This document shows, one piece after another, positions 1-8,005 of a stretch of DNA of 64,000 nucleotides (positions are counted from its first letter, which is position 1; every line of letters starts with the position of its first letter). The translations under genes and the position numbers were made by a program. The notes below the pieces were generated by a model. That model had not been told where the DNA came from and did not search any database. It worked only from the letters and a program-made list of their open reading frames with translations. This DNA is from CAIZLB01 sp964520195 (GTDB lineage: Bacteria; Patescibacteriota; Minisyncoccia; Phycocordibacterales; CAIZLB01). The stretch is taken from the NCBI GenBank assembly GCA_964520195.1, contig CAZFNX010000002.1, forward strand, positions 1-64,000, read 5' to 3'.

Positions 1-1030
1 TTCCGGCAACAGAAAGAGCGGATCCTGGAGTTGTAGTACCAATCCCCACATTCCCCTGTACAATCAACCCATTCACAGGCGCTGCTATATTTGCATAACT
101 TGAACCAATAGATACATTTCCTTGACCTGTAAATCCATTACCTGAAGATCCTCCAACAGACAATGTTGAACCTGGTGTAGTAGTCCTAAGTCCCATCTTA
201 CCATCTTCAGTTAGTGTTAAGTTGTTTGCAAAACCATTCCAGTCGTAGTAATGATCGGTGTTATATGCATAAAACAAAAGACTTCTATCTGATCGGTATG
301 ATATACCCCAATTTTTGTCAGGACTTGTTGGGTTTAAAAGATACAAAGCTCCTTTGGTAAGAGTTGTTTGATTTGCTATTAGATTACCAGAGATTGAAGT
401 ATTGCCAACAACAGTAAGCGGACTATCCGGCGTCGTTGTCCCAATCCCCACATTCCCCATAAATGATGAAAGACCTGATACAGATACTGTCTGACTGTTC
501 AAGTTCTGTGATCCATTAGTTAGGATATCATCAAGAGTTCTGCTTGATGATCGAGTAATAGCATCAGCTTGTTGTTGAAGTACATTATACGAAAAACCAG
601 CATTTCCACTTGTTTGGCTATCCAATCTCTTGTATATATCCGCAAGCTTGTTATTGACAATACTGTTAACCAGCCTGGTGATATCAGTATCTGATTGAGT
701 ATTAGAAGATACTATGGTGCGTACAACAGGTCTTGATGTTTCAGATGAGGTCGAAGATCTTGCGGCAAGATTTTCAACTTGTGTCGATGTTGCAACTGTA
801 GATGTTGCCTGGAACTCAACTGGAGTACCAGATCTTACTCGACTGCGAGATGAGGTTGTCTCATAACAATACGAAGGAGTGTCTAAAAAAAATAATGCAG
901 GCCGTAAAGCACAACGTATTTTTTGTGTCGTCGTTACAGGTTGAGCTGAAGTAACTACGGGAATAATCAGACAAATACTTAAAACAAAGAAAGAATGAAT
1001 AACATAGTTTGTAATATACTTTTTAAACAT
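1..1030 (-). CDS. Secreted GNVGIGTTTP-repeat surface protein (partial, 3' end outside window)
   Basis: The minus strand is open from ATG at 1030 to the left edge, about 343 codons with no stop. The N-terminus (MFKKYITNYVIHSFFVLSIC, then a hydrophobic run ending VTSA) looks like a signal peptide. A Ser/Thr-rich stretch follows, then two copies of GNVGIGTTTP followed by LTVVGN or LSVAG, plus a degenerate copy (GKMGLRTTTPGSTLSVGG). This repeat is common in long secreted or fibre-like proteins of Parcubacteria and is thought to form a beta-structured stalk (family knowledge). The function is probably cell-surface or extracellular (inference). The coding call rests on the long open frame, signal peptide and repeats. 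Its total length and C-terminal domain cannot be seen. Confidence 0.85.
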   Translation of the reverse strand, partial: MFKKYITNYVIHSFFVLSICLIIPVVTSAQPVTTTQKIRCALRPALFFLDTPSYCYETTSSRSRVRSGTPVEFQATSTVATSTQVENLAARSSTSSETSRPVVRTIVSSNTQSDTDITRLVNSIVNNKLADIYKRLDSQTSGNAGFSYNVLQQQADAITRSSSRTLDDILTNGSQNLNSQTVSVSGLSSFMGNVGIGTTTPDSPLTVVGNTSISGNLIANQTTLTKGALYLLNPTSPDKNWGISYRSDRSLLFYAYNTDHYYDWNGFANNLTLTEDGKMGLRTTTPGSTLSVGGSSGNGFTGQGNVSIGSSYANIAAPVNGLIVQGNVGIGTTTPGSALSVAG

Positions 1031-1078
1031 GCACTTATTATACAAATTAAAAATTTGTATTACAACTCCGACTGTGCT

Positions 1079-1666
1079 TTATTTCAAAAACTTATACACA
1101 TTGAACCCGATAACAGATCCAATAATCGGACCCAAGAAGTATGACCAACCAAATGAACTAATACCAAATGCAACTGCTGGATTAAGAACTCCATTTGAAC
1201 CCATATATACTGCAAAAAGTATTCCAAGAAGAAGTGATCCTCCTATCACCACACCTGATATAGCATCAGAGATTTTTCCATATACAACTGACGCAATACC
1301 AAAAGTAAAAAATATAGCTCCAACAATCTCTGCACACAATGTTGTAGCGTTAAATACTACTCGAGTACCGGTTGACCCATGTCCTATCTTTGTCACAATA
1401 ATAAGCGCAAGCGCAGCACCTATAAACTGATATACAACATACATAAGTCCTTCTTTTACCGATATCTTTTTAATAGACATAAGACCGAGAGTAACTGCAG
1501 GGTTAATATGTGCCCCTGAAACAGATCCTATAGTATATACAAACAACATCAAAGTTAAAGCTGCTGCGAGTGGTACAGCAATCACAGCTTTTGTGGCTGT
1601 TAAAGATAGTGCAACGATAGTTGTTAATGCATATGTTCCTATGGCTTCTGCGATATATTTTTTCAT
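1079..1666 (-). CDS. Aquaporin / MIP-family channel
   Basis: This is a 195-residue polytopic membrane protein of the major intrinsic protein family. Such proteins form water or small-solute channels in the cytoplasmic membrane. Both hallmark NPA half-helices are present: GAHINPAVTLG after the second hydrophobic segment and GVLNPAVAFG near the end. The length is short but within the family range. I place the start at 1666 (MKKYIAEAIGTYALTT), because the family begins close to this helix. An upstream in-frame start at 1714 would add 16 polar residues. The residue after the second NPA is Val, where classical aquaporins and glycerol facilitators have Arg in the selectivity filter. Water transport is therefore uncertain and the substrate is not predicted. 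Confidence 0.85.
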   Translation of the reverse strand: MKKYIAEAIGTYALTTIVALSLTATKAVIAVPLAAALTLMLFVYTIGSVSGAHINPAVTLGLMSIKKISVKEGLMYVVYQFIGAALALIIVTKIGHGSTGTRVVFNATTLCAEIVGAIFFTFGIASVVYGKISDAISGVVIGGSLLLGILFAVYMGSNGVLNPAVAFGISSFGWSYFLGPIIGSVIGFNVYKFLK

Positions 1667-1739
1667 ATAGGTATATAATATTTTATTATTAGATATTAAC
1701 GTATAATAATCCACACCATAAGAAGTATACTATAAAAAC

Positions 1740-3227
1740 TTAGTATCCAACATCATCTCCTTCATATTCAATCTTATACTCATCATCTATATTTACCTCT
1801 TTTTTCTTTTTAGATTTTTTCCAAGTATTCTTTGTTTTTGTTCTCGACTTAAATCCTCCCCATGTATTGGATTCCTTTTTTTCTGTAGTTACTGGTGCAA
1901 TATGCGTTATGTATGCATGTTGCAACCTTTCCAACTCTTCTTTATCCATCTTCAATATCTGAGTACCGATCTCTGTTGATTGTTCTTTAAACAATACATC
2001 TTCTTCTTGTACTCGAGGATGAACTTGTAATGCTCTATCGTTATACCCTATAACATGTAACCCTGAAAGAGTTCGCACACGAGATAATGCAACATACCCT
2101 TGCCCATATTCAAACACCTGAGAAAGATCCATAATGGCAGCATCCAAACTCATACCCTGACTTTTATGAATAGTAATAGCCCAGGCAAGACGAAGTGGTA
2201 TCTGCGATATTGAAGCTAATATTTTCCCCTGATCTTGCACACTCCATTCCATAGGTTCAACATCAATAATCATGCCATTTGCGACTTGCACTCGTGGAGT
2301 ATCATACACAAACTCAACTACAGTGCCAGTTGTGCCATTTACAAAACCTTTATCAGGATTATTTTTTGTAAACATAACTTTAGCCCCAATCTTAAGCTCC
2401 AACTTCTCTGGAGATAAACAACTTTTTACTAAACTTGCAGTCAAGGTATCTTTCCCTTTCATTGTCATGGTATATATCTTTATCTTACCGTCGAGTTTAC
2501 CTATCTCACGATTGTTCACAGTATCAACATGTGCATTATGTGAATAGAGTTTTGTCGCATCAGGAAGTTCAGTAAGCTCTCGTACTACTCGTGAACGTAT
2601 AGTTGTATGAGTTTCTTCATCTACTCTGTTTGTTCGAATCTGTCCAAGTGTTTTTGTAAATTCTTGATCACTCTGTCTATGTTGTTCTGTCAAGTAACAT
2701 GTCAATGGTTTCAACTCTTTCCATGCTGAACTTGAAAATACAAACCCATTATCCTCAAAAAGCTCAAGACTGTTTGTATTTTTTTTAATAATGGGTGGCA
2801 ACTGAAAAAAATCACCAACAAGAATCACCTGCAATCCTCCAAATGCTTTATCTGGCACCTGTCGTACACTCTTGCATACTGCATTTACCATATCAAACGT
2901 CTTACCGCTCAACATAGATATCTCATCTATGACTAACACTTTTGCTTTTGTTAACCTCTTCACAATATATTCTTTTTCATGAAGAGCCTCTATATCGTAC
3001 ATACTCAACTCTTCCTTGATACCAATACCACTCCATGAGTGTATAGTCATACCTCCTATATGTGTTGCTGCAATACCTGTACTTGCTGTAACTGATGCAT
3101 GTACTCCATGTTTTGCTAGATATTCTATATACTGCTTTATAGTGTAGCTCTTACCTGATCCGGGTTCTCCAGTGAGAAACACAGATGCACCTGTTTTAAG
3201 AATATCTAAAGCTGTCTTTTGGAGCAT
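1740..3227 (-). CDS. Pif1/RecD-type SF1 helicase
   Basis: A 495-residue superfamily 1 DNA helicase. Walker A is GEPGSGKS at about residues 20-27 and Walker B is VIDEISML near 100. A conserved QHRQ motif follows, and the C-terminal helicase motif HKSQGMSLDAA leads to YVALSRVRTLSGL. This order matches Pif1-like 5'-to-3' helicases, which act in replication and repair and often resolve G-quadruplexes or R-loops (family knowledge). The last ~60 residues form a basic Lys-rich tail ending in an acidic patch, probably disordered and DNA-binding (inference). The gene is monocistronic in appearance. It lies between the aquaporin and the YbjQ-repeat gene on the same strand. Confidence 0.9.
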   Translation of the reverse strand: MLQKTALDILKTGASVFLTGEPGSGKSYTIKQYIEYLAKHGVHASVTASTGIAATHIGGMTIHSWSGIGIKEELSMYDIEALHEKEYIVKRLTKAKVLVIDEISMLSGKTFDMVNAVCKSVRQVPDKAFGGLQVILVGDFFQLPPIIKKNTNSLELFEDNGFVFSSSAWKELKPLTCYLTEQHRQSDQEFTKTLGQIRTNRVDEETHTTIRSRVVRELTELPDATKLYSHNAHVDTVNNREIGKLDGKIKIYTMTMKGKDTLTASLVKSCLSPEKLELKIGAKVMFTKNNPDKGFVNGTTGTVVEFVYDTPRVQVANGMIIDVEPMEWSVQDQGKILASISQIPLRLAWAITIHKSQGMSLDAAIMDLSQVFEYGQGYVALSRVRTLSGLHVIGYNDRALQVHPRVQEEDVLFKEQSTEIGTQILKMDKEELERLQHAYITHIAPVTTEKKESNTWGGFKSRTKTKNTWKKSKKKKEVNIDDEYKIEYEGDDVGY

Positions 3228-3288
3228 TGTGAGTGAAGTATAGCATATAGATATACATCTAAAACAACCTTTATAGATAAAGTATTAT

Positions 3289-4437
3289 TTACGCACCTTG
3301 ATTTAAATCAACACCGAAACTAAACTCTGCTGTATTTACAAATGTATCCCAATCCTGTGCAAATGCTTGAGGTATAAGTTCCTCACTCTTGCTTGTAAGA
3401 CCATCAACTTTCTTAACTGCAGTTCCTATAGCAAGAAACTCTATAAGACCACTACCAAGTTGATATATGTATGTCTTTACACCGACAACCTCATCTGCAC
3501 CTATTGCATCAGCTTCCTTGTTAAGTGTAGCCAGAGCATTTTCTCGTGCATCATAAATAAGTTTTGAAAGCTCAGGAATCTCTCCTTTTGTAAATGATTT
3601 GAAAAATGAAGTCACTCCACCAATAAATCCAAGTGAATATACAGATGTTCCAATCAAAAGTTTAAGCGGCGCGTAACCCATCTTGTTTAGGTTCCACATC
3701 TCTTGAGGAGTAAGATCACTTGTTACTACACCATCAGATGGAAGTGCTGGGTTGTGTGATGCAGTACCGATCATAAGCATCTCTTGCACCCCAATACCAG
3801 CAAATGGAAGAATAGTTGTTTCAATGCCAACAACAGAATTTGCATTATGTTTTTTAGCGTGAGCAACTATACGCTCAAGTGCAAGGTGTCGTGTCTTATT
3901 AAAAATATCTGAAAATTCTTTTACTTCTCCACGAACAAGTGTTTTTAACGCACCAAGAATACCTCCGGCAATACCGATAGAATATGCAACATTTCCAAAT
4001 ACAAATCGGAGTGGCTTATATCCAGCATCTACTTGCACATACAAGTCTTGCCCATCAGCTGAAGTACTGAAAGCAAAATCTTCTCGTGGAGTTTGTGATG
4101 CGTCAGTTTTTGTATGAAGTCCTGAACCAACTGAAAGAAACTCTATATTACCACCATGGAAAACAAGCTCACTTGTTACCCCAGTTACGCCTACAGTTCC
4201 CTTATCTTTTGCCTCTTGTTCTAAACGTTCTATAGCAGCAACTCTACCTTCTTCTATAAGATCAGTGATCTGTGTTACCTCACCTCCAACAAGAGCTCGA
4301 AATCCTGAGCCAATACTTCGACCAAATCCAAGAGCGTGAACACTGTTTCCGACAACAATATCCCCTGCTTTATATCCTACTTTATTGAGACAATACATTT
4401 CATTGCCTGATAGACCTGTTGTTTTCATATTTTTCAT
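3289..4437 (-). CDS. Triple YbjQ/UPF0145-like domain protein
   Basis: 382 residues made of three tandem copies of one domain. Each begins with a hydrophobic 'NK-GY' segment (MYCLNKVGYKAGDIVVGNSV; DAGYKPLRFVFGNVAYSIG; NLNKMGYAPLKLLIGTSVYS) and ends with a 'VVGV...G..E.L.IGTA' strand pattern. This is the YbjQ/UPF0145 (PF01906-like) fold, called a putative heavy-metal-binding domain, though single-domain pentamers are the norm. The biochemical role is unknown. I chose the start at 4437 because an AAAGGAGT ribosome-binding site lies 5-6 bases upstream. The frame stays open to 4689, but that extension overlaps the divergent gene and looks non-coding. The strong Shine-Dalgarno is unusual in this window. 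The gene is transcribed divergently from the unknown gene at 4519. Confidence 0.8.
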   Translation of the reverse strand: MKNMKTTGLSGNEMYCLNKVGYKAGDIVVGNSVHALGFGRSIGSGFRALVGGEVTQITDLIEEGRVAAIERLEQEAKDKGTVGVTGVTSELVFHGGNIEFLSVGSGLHTKTDASQTPREDFAFSTSADGQDLYVQVDAGYKPLRFVFGNVAYSIGIAGGILGALKTLVRGEVKEFSDIFNKTRHLALERIVAHAKKHNANSVVGIETTILPFAGIGVQEMLMIGTASHNPALPSDGVVTSDLTPQEMWNLNKMGYAPLKLLIGTSVYSLGFIGGVTSFFKSFTKGEIPELSKLIYDARENALATLNKEADAIGADEVVGVKTYIYQLGSGLIEFLAIGTAVKKVDGLTSKSEELIPQAFAQDWDTFVNTAEFSFGVDLNQGA

Positions 4438-4466
4438 TGTACTCCTTTTGGGAGGGGGTGCAAGGT

Positions 4467-4510
4467 TTGACTTTTGATAATAAAGAGGTATTCTTGTCAA
4501 AAGAAGGAGG
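4467..4510 (+). promoter_or_regulatory. Promoter and strong ribosome-binding site for the gene at 4519
   Basis: TTGACT (4467-4472), a 16-base spacer and TATTCT (4489-4494) form a plausible sigma-70-type promoter. AAGAAGGAGG ends at 4510, eight bases before ATG 4519. This near-perfect Shine-Dalgarno decides the start and contrasts with the leaderless-type starts seen elsewhere in the window. Confidence 0.5.
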
Positions 4511-4518
4511 TTAATGAT

Positions 4519-4947
4519 ATGGAAATATGCCAAATTGCTGATGTTCAGGTTACAAACAACAGAGTGGTGATGAAACCGATTTTTTGTCAAACAATACTGA
4601 CATGCCTCATACCAGAAAAACACATTCAATGGACCAAAGAAGAAGGTCGCGGAAAAGTAATCATCACAAGGTGGCTTAATGAACACCAAGTGCTATGTTA
4701 TTTCATACGAGTCTCTTTGAGACAACCAGCTACAACAAACTGGCACGATGTTGCTGAGACAGTAGCAAGAGAACCGAAAGAGATTCTTCACTGGCTCGAG
4801 GGTATATTAGAACAATGCAGAATAGTTATGAGGTTGGAAAGTCCTGGACTCATTGCTAACACATTGAATGATTTGTCTGCTCAGCTACGACAAATCTTAC
4901 CGACATTGAACGCTGAATACTTGAAAGTATCGAAAGCGAGACAGTAA
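4519..4947 (+). CDS. Hypothetical protein, 142 residues
   Basis: I do not recognise this protein. It starts at ATG 4519 (MEICQIADVQVTNNRV), fixed by the AGGAGG sequence eight bases upstream. It is soluble, mixed alpha/beta and without a signal peptide or membrane segment. The C-terminal half is helical and amphipathic (NWHDVAETVAREPKEILHWL; the segment near the end is Leu-rich), which suggests a helical bundle. It has two well-spaced Cys near residue 30 and two near the middle, with no clear metal motif. A rho-independent terminator follows directly. The gene is single and divergent from the YbjQ-repeat gene. No function is proposed. Confidence 0.65.
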   Translation: MEICQIADVQVTNNRVVMKPIFCQTILTCLIPEKHIQWTKEEGRGKVIITRWLNEHQVLCYFIRVSLRQPATTNWHDVAETVAREPKEILHWLEGILEQCRIVMRLESPGLIANTLNDLSAQLRQILPTLNAEYLKVSKARQ

Positions 4948-4951
4948 CGGA

Positions 4952-4992
4952 AATCAGTAACACCGGAAAGATGTTACTGATTATTTTTTATT
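4952..4992 (+). terminator. Rho-independent terminator of the 4519 gene
   Basis: AATCAGTAAC (4952-4961) pairs perfectly with GTTACTGATT (4973-4982), an 11-base loop lies between them, and the T-rich tail ATTTTTTATT follows. It lies five bases after the stop codon. Confidence 0.85.
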
Positions 4993-5044
4993 GTCACCAG
5001 TCTCGACCCTTACAAGAAAAACAAAACTTTTCGATTTCTAGCCA

Positions 5045-5064
5045 CAGACCAACCTGTTGGTCTG
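5045..5064. other. Short perfect hairpin
   Basis: CAGACCAA and TTGGTCTG form an 8-bp stem around the loop CCTG. There is no U-tract, so it is not a classical terminator. It lies between two terminator-like hairpins in the gap before tRNA-Arg. Function unknown. Confidence 0.4.
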
Positions 5065-5085
5065 CTCGAGAGTATATAGAAAAAT

Positions 5086-5108
5086 ACACCCCTTTCGGGG
5101 TGTGTTTT
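5086..5108. terminator. Terminator-like hairpin downstream of tRNA-Arg
   Basis: ACACCCC-TTTC-GGGGTGT is followed by GTTTT on the plus strand and by a T-rich stretch (from aaaat) on the minus strand. It probably terminates the tRNA-Arg transcript on the minus strand and may act in both directions. Confidence 0.65.
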
Positions 5109-5115
5109 CAGTTAG

Positions 5116-5187
5116 TGCTCTCGCTAGGAATCGAACCTAGATTAACGGCTTAGAAGTCCGCAGTTCTATCCATTGAACTACAAGAGC
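5116..5187 (-). tRNA. tRNA-Arg (UCU)
   Basis: The minus-strand cloverleaf has acceptor GCTCTTG/CGAGAGC, a D-arm with GG, anticodon loop CTTCTAA (anticodon TCT), T-arm CTAGG-TTCGAAT-CCTAG and discriminator A. CCA is not encoded. The pair closing the anticodon loop (31-39) is A·G where A-U is usual. Confidence 0.93.
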
Positions 5188-5212
5188 GCGCTGTTCGTGT
5201 AAGATGTTTATA

Positions 5213-5584
5213 TCATTGTTTTGACGAAGTTGCAATTGTACTTGAACCTGTAGTAGTCCCTACAGAAACAGGAGAAGATTTACTTAAACTATTGATCACA
5301 GATGTATATACAGCATCTCGTTTTTCATATATTTGAAATAGATTTGACATCTGAGTAACAGATGTATATGCCTGGAGTTTGGCAATATCAGATCCGTCGT
5401 TTGTAGTGGTAGCAATAGAGATAATAACAGCTTTTGATATCTGTTCGCGAGCATACGTATAGACATATGTGTCATACCCAATAGCACTCAAAGCAAGTAT
5501 AACACTTGTCATAATAATAATTTTCCAGTGCAACTCTGGCTTAAATCCAAAAAATTTTTTTTGTAGTTGAGTGTGAGATTTCAT
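5213..5584 (-). CDS. Small single-pass membrane protein at the end of a PilMNO-like cluster
   Basis: 123 residues: a short cytoplasmic basic N-terminus, one membrane segment at about residues 23-42 (KIIIMTSVILALSAIGY), a predicted helical extracytoplasmic stretch and a Ser/Thr-rich tail. The topology resembles small bitopic pilus-alignment proteins, but I see no diagnostic motif. The start overlaps the end of the upstream PilO-like gene by four bases (ATGA type), so the two are translationally coupled. Being last in the second PilM/N/O-like cluster, it probably serves the same envelope complex (inference). Confidence 0.75.
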   Translation of the reverse strand: MKSHTQLQKKFFGFKPELHWKIIIMTSVILALSAIGYDTYVYTYAREQISKAVIISIATTTNDGSDIAKLQAYTSVTQMSNLFQIYEKRDAVYTSVINSLSKSSPVSVGTTTGSSTIATSSKQ

Positions 5585-6120
5585 AAGATTTCTGTAATTA
5601 CTAATGTAATATGAGCCTTAGTTTTTGTTTTATCCATAAACTGCAGTGACACATCTTCAATATGAGACACGTAAGGCAGATTTAATAATCCATATATATA
5701 TGAATCAACAGCATCACTTGTACCTGAAGCTACAACCTCAACCACAACTTCCCCTGCTCCAAGTGAAGATAATGTCTCATTATCTCGTTTTCTTACAGAA
5801 GCAATACCTGAATCATCTCCATTAAACATACCTGCTTGTTTTCCATCTTTTTCTAGATCTGTGATTGCTTTAAATACAGCATCACCACTTAAAATATATG
5901 AATCTATTTGAGATTGTTCCTTTGAACCTTTTAAAAGAATTTTTTTATACAAAATAGCTTTACCTTGAGCATCTTCTAATGCTTGTAGTTTTGTATTTAT
6001 TTCTACTACACGTGCAGAATAATTTGAAACATATGTATGTAGCCTATACATACCATACACACCTGCACTTAAAATACAGATTGCAACGCATATGAATATT
6101 GTATATTTTTTATTATTCAT
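5581..6120 (-). CDS. PilO-like bitopic membrane protein (second cluster)
   Basis: 179 residues: an N-terminal membrane helix (residues ~6-26), then a coiled-coil region (VEINTKLQALEDAQGKAILY) and a C-terminal alpha/beta domain. This is the layout of PilO/GspM proteins, which form heterodimers with PilN under the pilus platform (family knowledge). The C-terminal pattern ('VVVEVVASGTSDAVDSYIYG', a ferredoxin-like beta-alpha-beta) fits PilO. The identification comes from topology and position after PilM-like and PilN-like genes; sequence identity alone would not suffice. The gene overlaps both neighbours by a few bases, showing a tight operon. Confidence 0.65.
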   Translation of the reverse strand: MNNKKYTIFICVAICILSAGVYGMYRLHTYVSNYSARVVEINTKLQALEDAQGKAILYKKILLKGSKEQSQIDSYILSGDAVFKAITDLEKDGKQAGMFNGDDSGIASVRKRDNETLSSLGAGEVVVEVVASGTSDAVDSYIYGLLNLPYVSHIEDVSLQFMDKTKTKAHITLVITEIL

Positions 6121-6640
6121 AAGTTAAATTTTGAGCAAAAGTAAATGTTGCTCGTTCGCTTAAAACAGAGTATGGAAGATTTGCTCCTTTGTACGAAGTT
6201 TTTTGTAATGCATCAACTAAATCTTTAGCAACCTTTTTATCTCTCACCTCTGTAACAATATCGACTTTTTTTGCTATAGAATCAACATGAATACTTATCA
6301 ACCTAACTCCTCCAACACTTTCAACTACACGTTCTACATCTTGATATGTTTTACGTACATCTGTTGTATTTACGTTTTGTAAGATATTTATCTTATTTGT
6401 AATCTTAGCAACTTCTGCTTCAGAACCAGCAAGCGTACTTGCTTGTAACCCAGATTCAAGAGAAGCAATACTACTTTCAGATACTTTTCCTTCTGTACGA
6501 AGCAGTAAAATAGTTGGTACAGCAGACGCTCCAGCAATCAAACACACAAGCACAAACATCCATGATACAGTCTGCCACACAGATGTATAGTATCTATCTA
6601 TGATTCTTTTGCGTTGTTCATCTTGAATAAGGTAAAGCAT
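6113..6640 (-). CDS. PilN-like bitopic membrane protein (second cluster)
   Basis: 175 residues with a basic cytoplasmic N-terminus (QRKRIIDRYYTS), one membrane helix at about 24-46, a coiled-coil and a small C-terminal domain ('VDSIAKKVDIVTEVRDKKVA', beta-alpha-beta). PilN normally binds PilM through its cytoplasmic N-terminus. Here that tail is longer than in the main-operon paralogue at 48572. It lies 15 bases downstream of the PilM-like gene and overlaps the PilO-like gene by eight bases. Assignment is by topology and gene order; the sequence is strongly diverged. Confidence 0.65.
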   Translation of the reverse strand: MLYLIQDEQRKRIIDRYYTSVWQTVSWMFVLVCLIAGASAVPTILLLRTEGKVSESSIASLESGLQASTLAGSEAEVAKITNKINILQNVNTTDVRKTYQDVERVVESVGGVRLISIHVDSIAKKVDIVTEVRDKKVAKDLVDALQKTSYKGANLPYSVLSERATFTFAQNLTYE

Positions 6641-6655
6641 GTGATGTGTATCTTA

Positions 6656-7654
6656 TTATATCTTAGGTAGTGCCAAACCGATAGCTGTTGCGTATTCATA
6701 AGAATCTTTTTTATGAATATCAGGAACAACGTGTTTTGAAAAATTTACATTTGCCCAAACATCAGCTATACGTACATCGAGAGACAATTCTCGATGTAAC
6801 ATGTGTGCAAAATCTGATTCCAATATCTCTCTATGAGTTGAACTTAGTAATATTGCTTTCAGTGGTTGAAAATTGTATCCAGGATTTTTCTCAATATATG
6901 AAAGCCAGAAAATAACCACTTTATAAATATCTTTGATGAGATCTTGAAAAACTTCTGGATTTTCCAATGTTAAATCCTCTTTGAAAATAGATTGCCTAAT
7001 CGTAGATGTGTACAATACAATACCAGAACTCACAATTGATACTACAATATTTCTTTTCTCCACAGCTACAATACAATATGGATCAAAATCATCTTTAGAG
7101 ATGAGAGTTTTGGCGAGTGCTTGATTTTGTACCAAAAAAGATACAACTTCGAGTGAGGCTTTTCTGAAAATATCTATATATTCTTGAATAACTTTTTTAG
7201 CAACAACAGCAACAGACACTAAACTTTTATTAACGTCTTTTAAATATGTAACAGGTGTCACATCAAATACAGCCTCATCAACTTTTAATGGAACATTTTC
7301 TTCAATACGAAACTCTACTTGAGCACGGATAGATTCCTCATCTTGTCCATCAACTTCCATAGTGTATATGTACACAAGATCCTCAGGTAACGAAACTTCA
7401 ACATATCGATATTTAAATTCTTTTTGAATCTTTTTCAAGACCATTAACAACCCATCTTGTTCAGCAAGTATACTTTCTTTTTTAAGTTCTGGTATATCGT
7501 ATTTACCAAAATACTTGATACGCATAGTATCCCCTACTTTATCAAAGAAAACATGCCGCACGTGAATCGTACCTATATCTATACCAGCATGATGAAAAGC
7601 CATAGATGTTGGTATCGGTATATATCTTATTAGTTTTGAAACAAAAGAACTCAT
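6656..7654 (-). CDS. PilM-like actin-fold ATPase (second cluster)
   Basis: About 332 residues. The actin-like phosphate-1 motif is at the N-terminus (HHAGIDIGTIHVRHVFF), and a PilM pattern follows ('ESIRAQVEFRIEENVPLKVD', the 'E...IPL' segment that begins the 1C subdomain). PilM sits on the cytoplasmic face and recruits PilN/PilO beneath the pilus platform (family knowledge). I take ATG 7654 (MSSFVSKLIRYIPIP) as the start; a TTG at 7666 would add four residues. The gene is 15 bases downstream of a tRNA-binding-domain gene and starts a PilM-N-O-like series with no ATPase motor of its own nearby. It may share the motor encoded at 44174-47440 or serve another envelope machine. Confidence 0.8.
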   Translation of the reverse strand: MSSFVSKLIRYIPIPTSMAFHHAGIDIGTIHVRHVFFDKVGDTMRIKYFGKYDIPELKKESILAEQDGLLMVLKKIQKEFKYRYVEVSLPEDLVYIYTMEVDGQDEESIRAQVEFRIEENVPLKVDEAVFDVTPVTYLKDVNKSLVSVAVVAKKVIQEYIDIFRKASLEVVSFLVQNQALAKTLISKDDFDPYCIVAVEKRNIVVSIVSSGIVLYTSTIRQSIFKEDLTLENPEVFQDLIKDIYKVVIFWLSYIEKNPGYNFQPLKAILLSSTHREILESDFAHMLHRELSLDVRIADVWANVNFSKHVVPDIHKKDSYEYATAIGLALPKI

Positions 7655-7669
7655 GTGTATATACAATGA

Positions 7670-7993
7670 TTATGATAATAATGTACCATTTTTAATAAGT
7701 CTATCCATAGTTGTAAGTCCTAATGTTGTATCATCTTTTCCTGCAAGGATCATAGCCTGACTTTCAATACCCATAATCGCTCGAGGTTCAAGGTTTGTGA
7801 CAAAAACTTTTTGTGTACCAACAAACTGATCAATATCAACATAGGCTTTGATACCCGACACAACCGTTCGAGGCTTTTCTTCTCCAAAATCTACAGTGAG
7901 ATGAAGTAACTTATCTGATCCTTCAACCGGTACTGCTGTTATAATCTGTCCTACTCGAAGTTCTATTTTTTTGAAATCATCAAATGTAATCAT
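7670..7993 (-). CDS. Stand-alone tRNA-binding domain protein (CsaA / MetRS C-terminal type)
   Basis: 107 residues forming one EMAP-II-like OB fold: FKKIELRVGQIITAVPVEGS at the N-terminus, 'SDKLLHLTVDFG', 'RTVVSGIKAYVD', 'NLEPRAIMGIESQAMILA'. The same domain is appended to bacterial methionyl-tRNA synthetase, where it binds the tRNA elbow. As a free protein it resembles CsaA or a trans-acting MetRS subunit (family knowledge). Here it sits 12 bases downstream of ruvX and upstream of the PilM-like gene, probably in one transcript. Whether MetRS in this organism lacks its own C-terminal domain cannot be judged from this window. Confidence 0.88.
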   Translation of the reverse strand: MITFDDFKKIELRVGQIITAVPVEGSDKLLHLTVDFGEEKPRTVVSGIKAYVDIDQFVGTQKVFVTNLEPRAIMGIESQAMILAGKDDTTLGLTTMDRLIKNGTLLS

Positions 7994-8005
7994 GCCTACA
8001 GTATA

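Noticed and set aside
1029..1430. Plus-strand frame opposite the aquaporin gene
   Set aside because: It is antisense to a clear membrane-protein gene and has the low-complexity look of a shadow frame. The same applies to the many plus-strand frames opposite pilus, surface and clpB genes.
4438..4689. N-terminal extension of the YbjQ-repeat protein
   Set aside because: The frame is open to 4689, but it overlaps the divergent gene with its strong Shine-Dalgarno, and the ATG at 4437 has its own AAAGGAGT.
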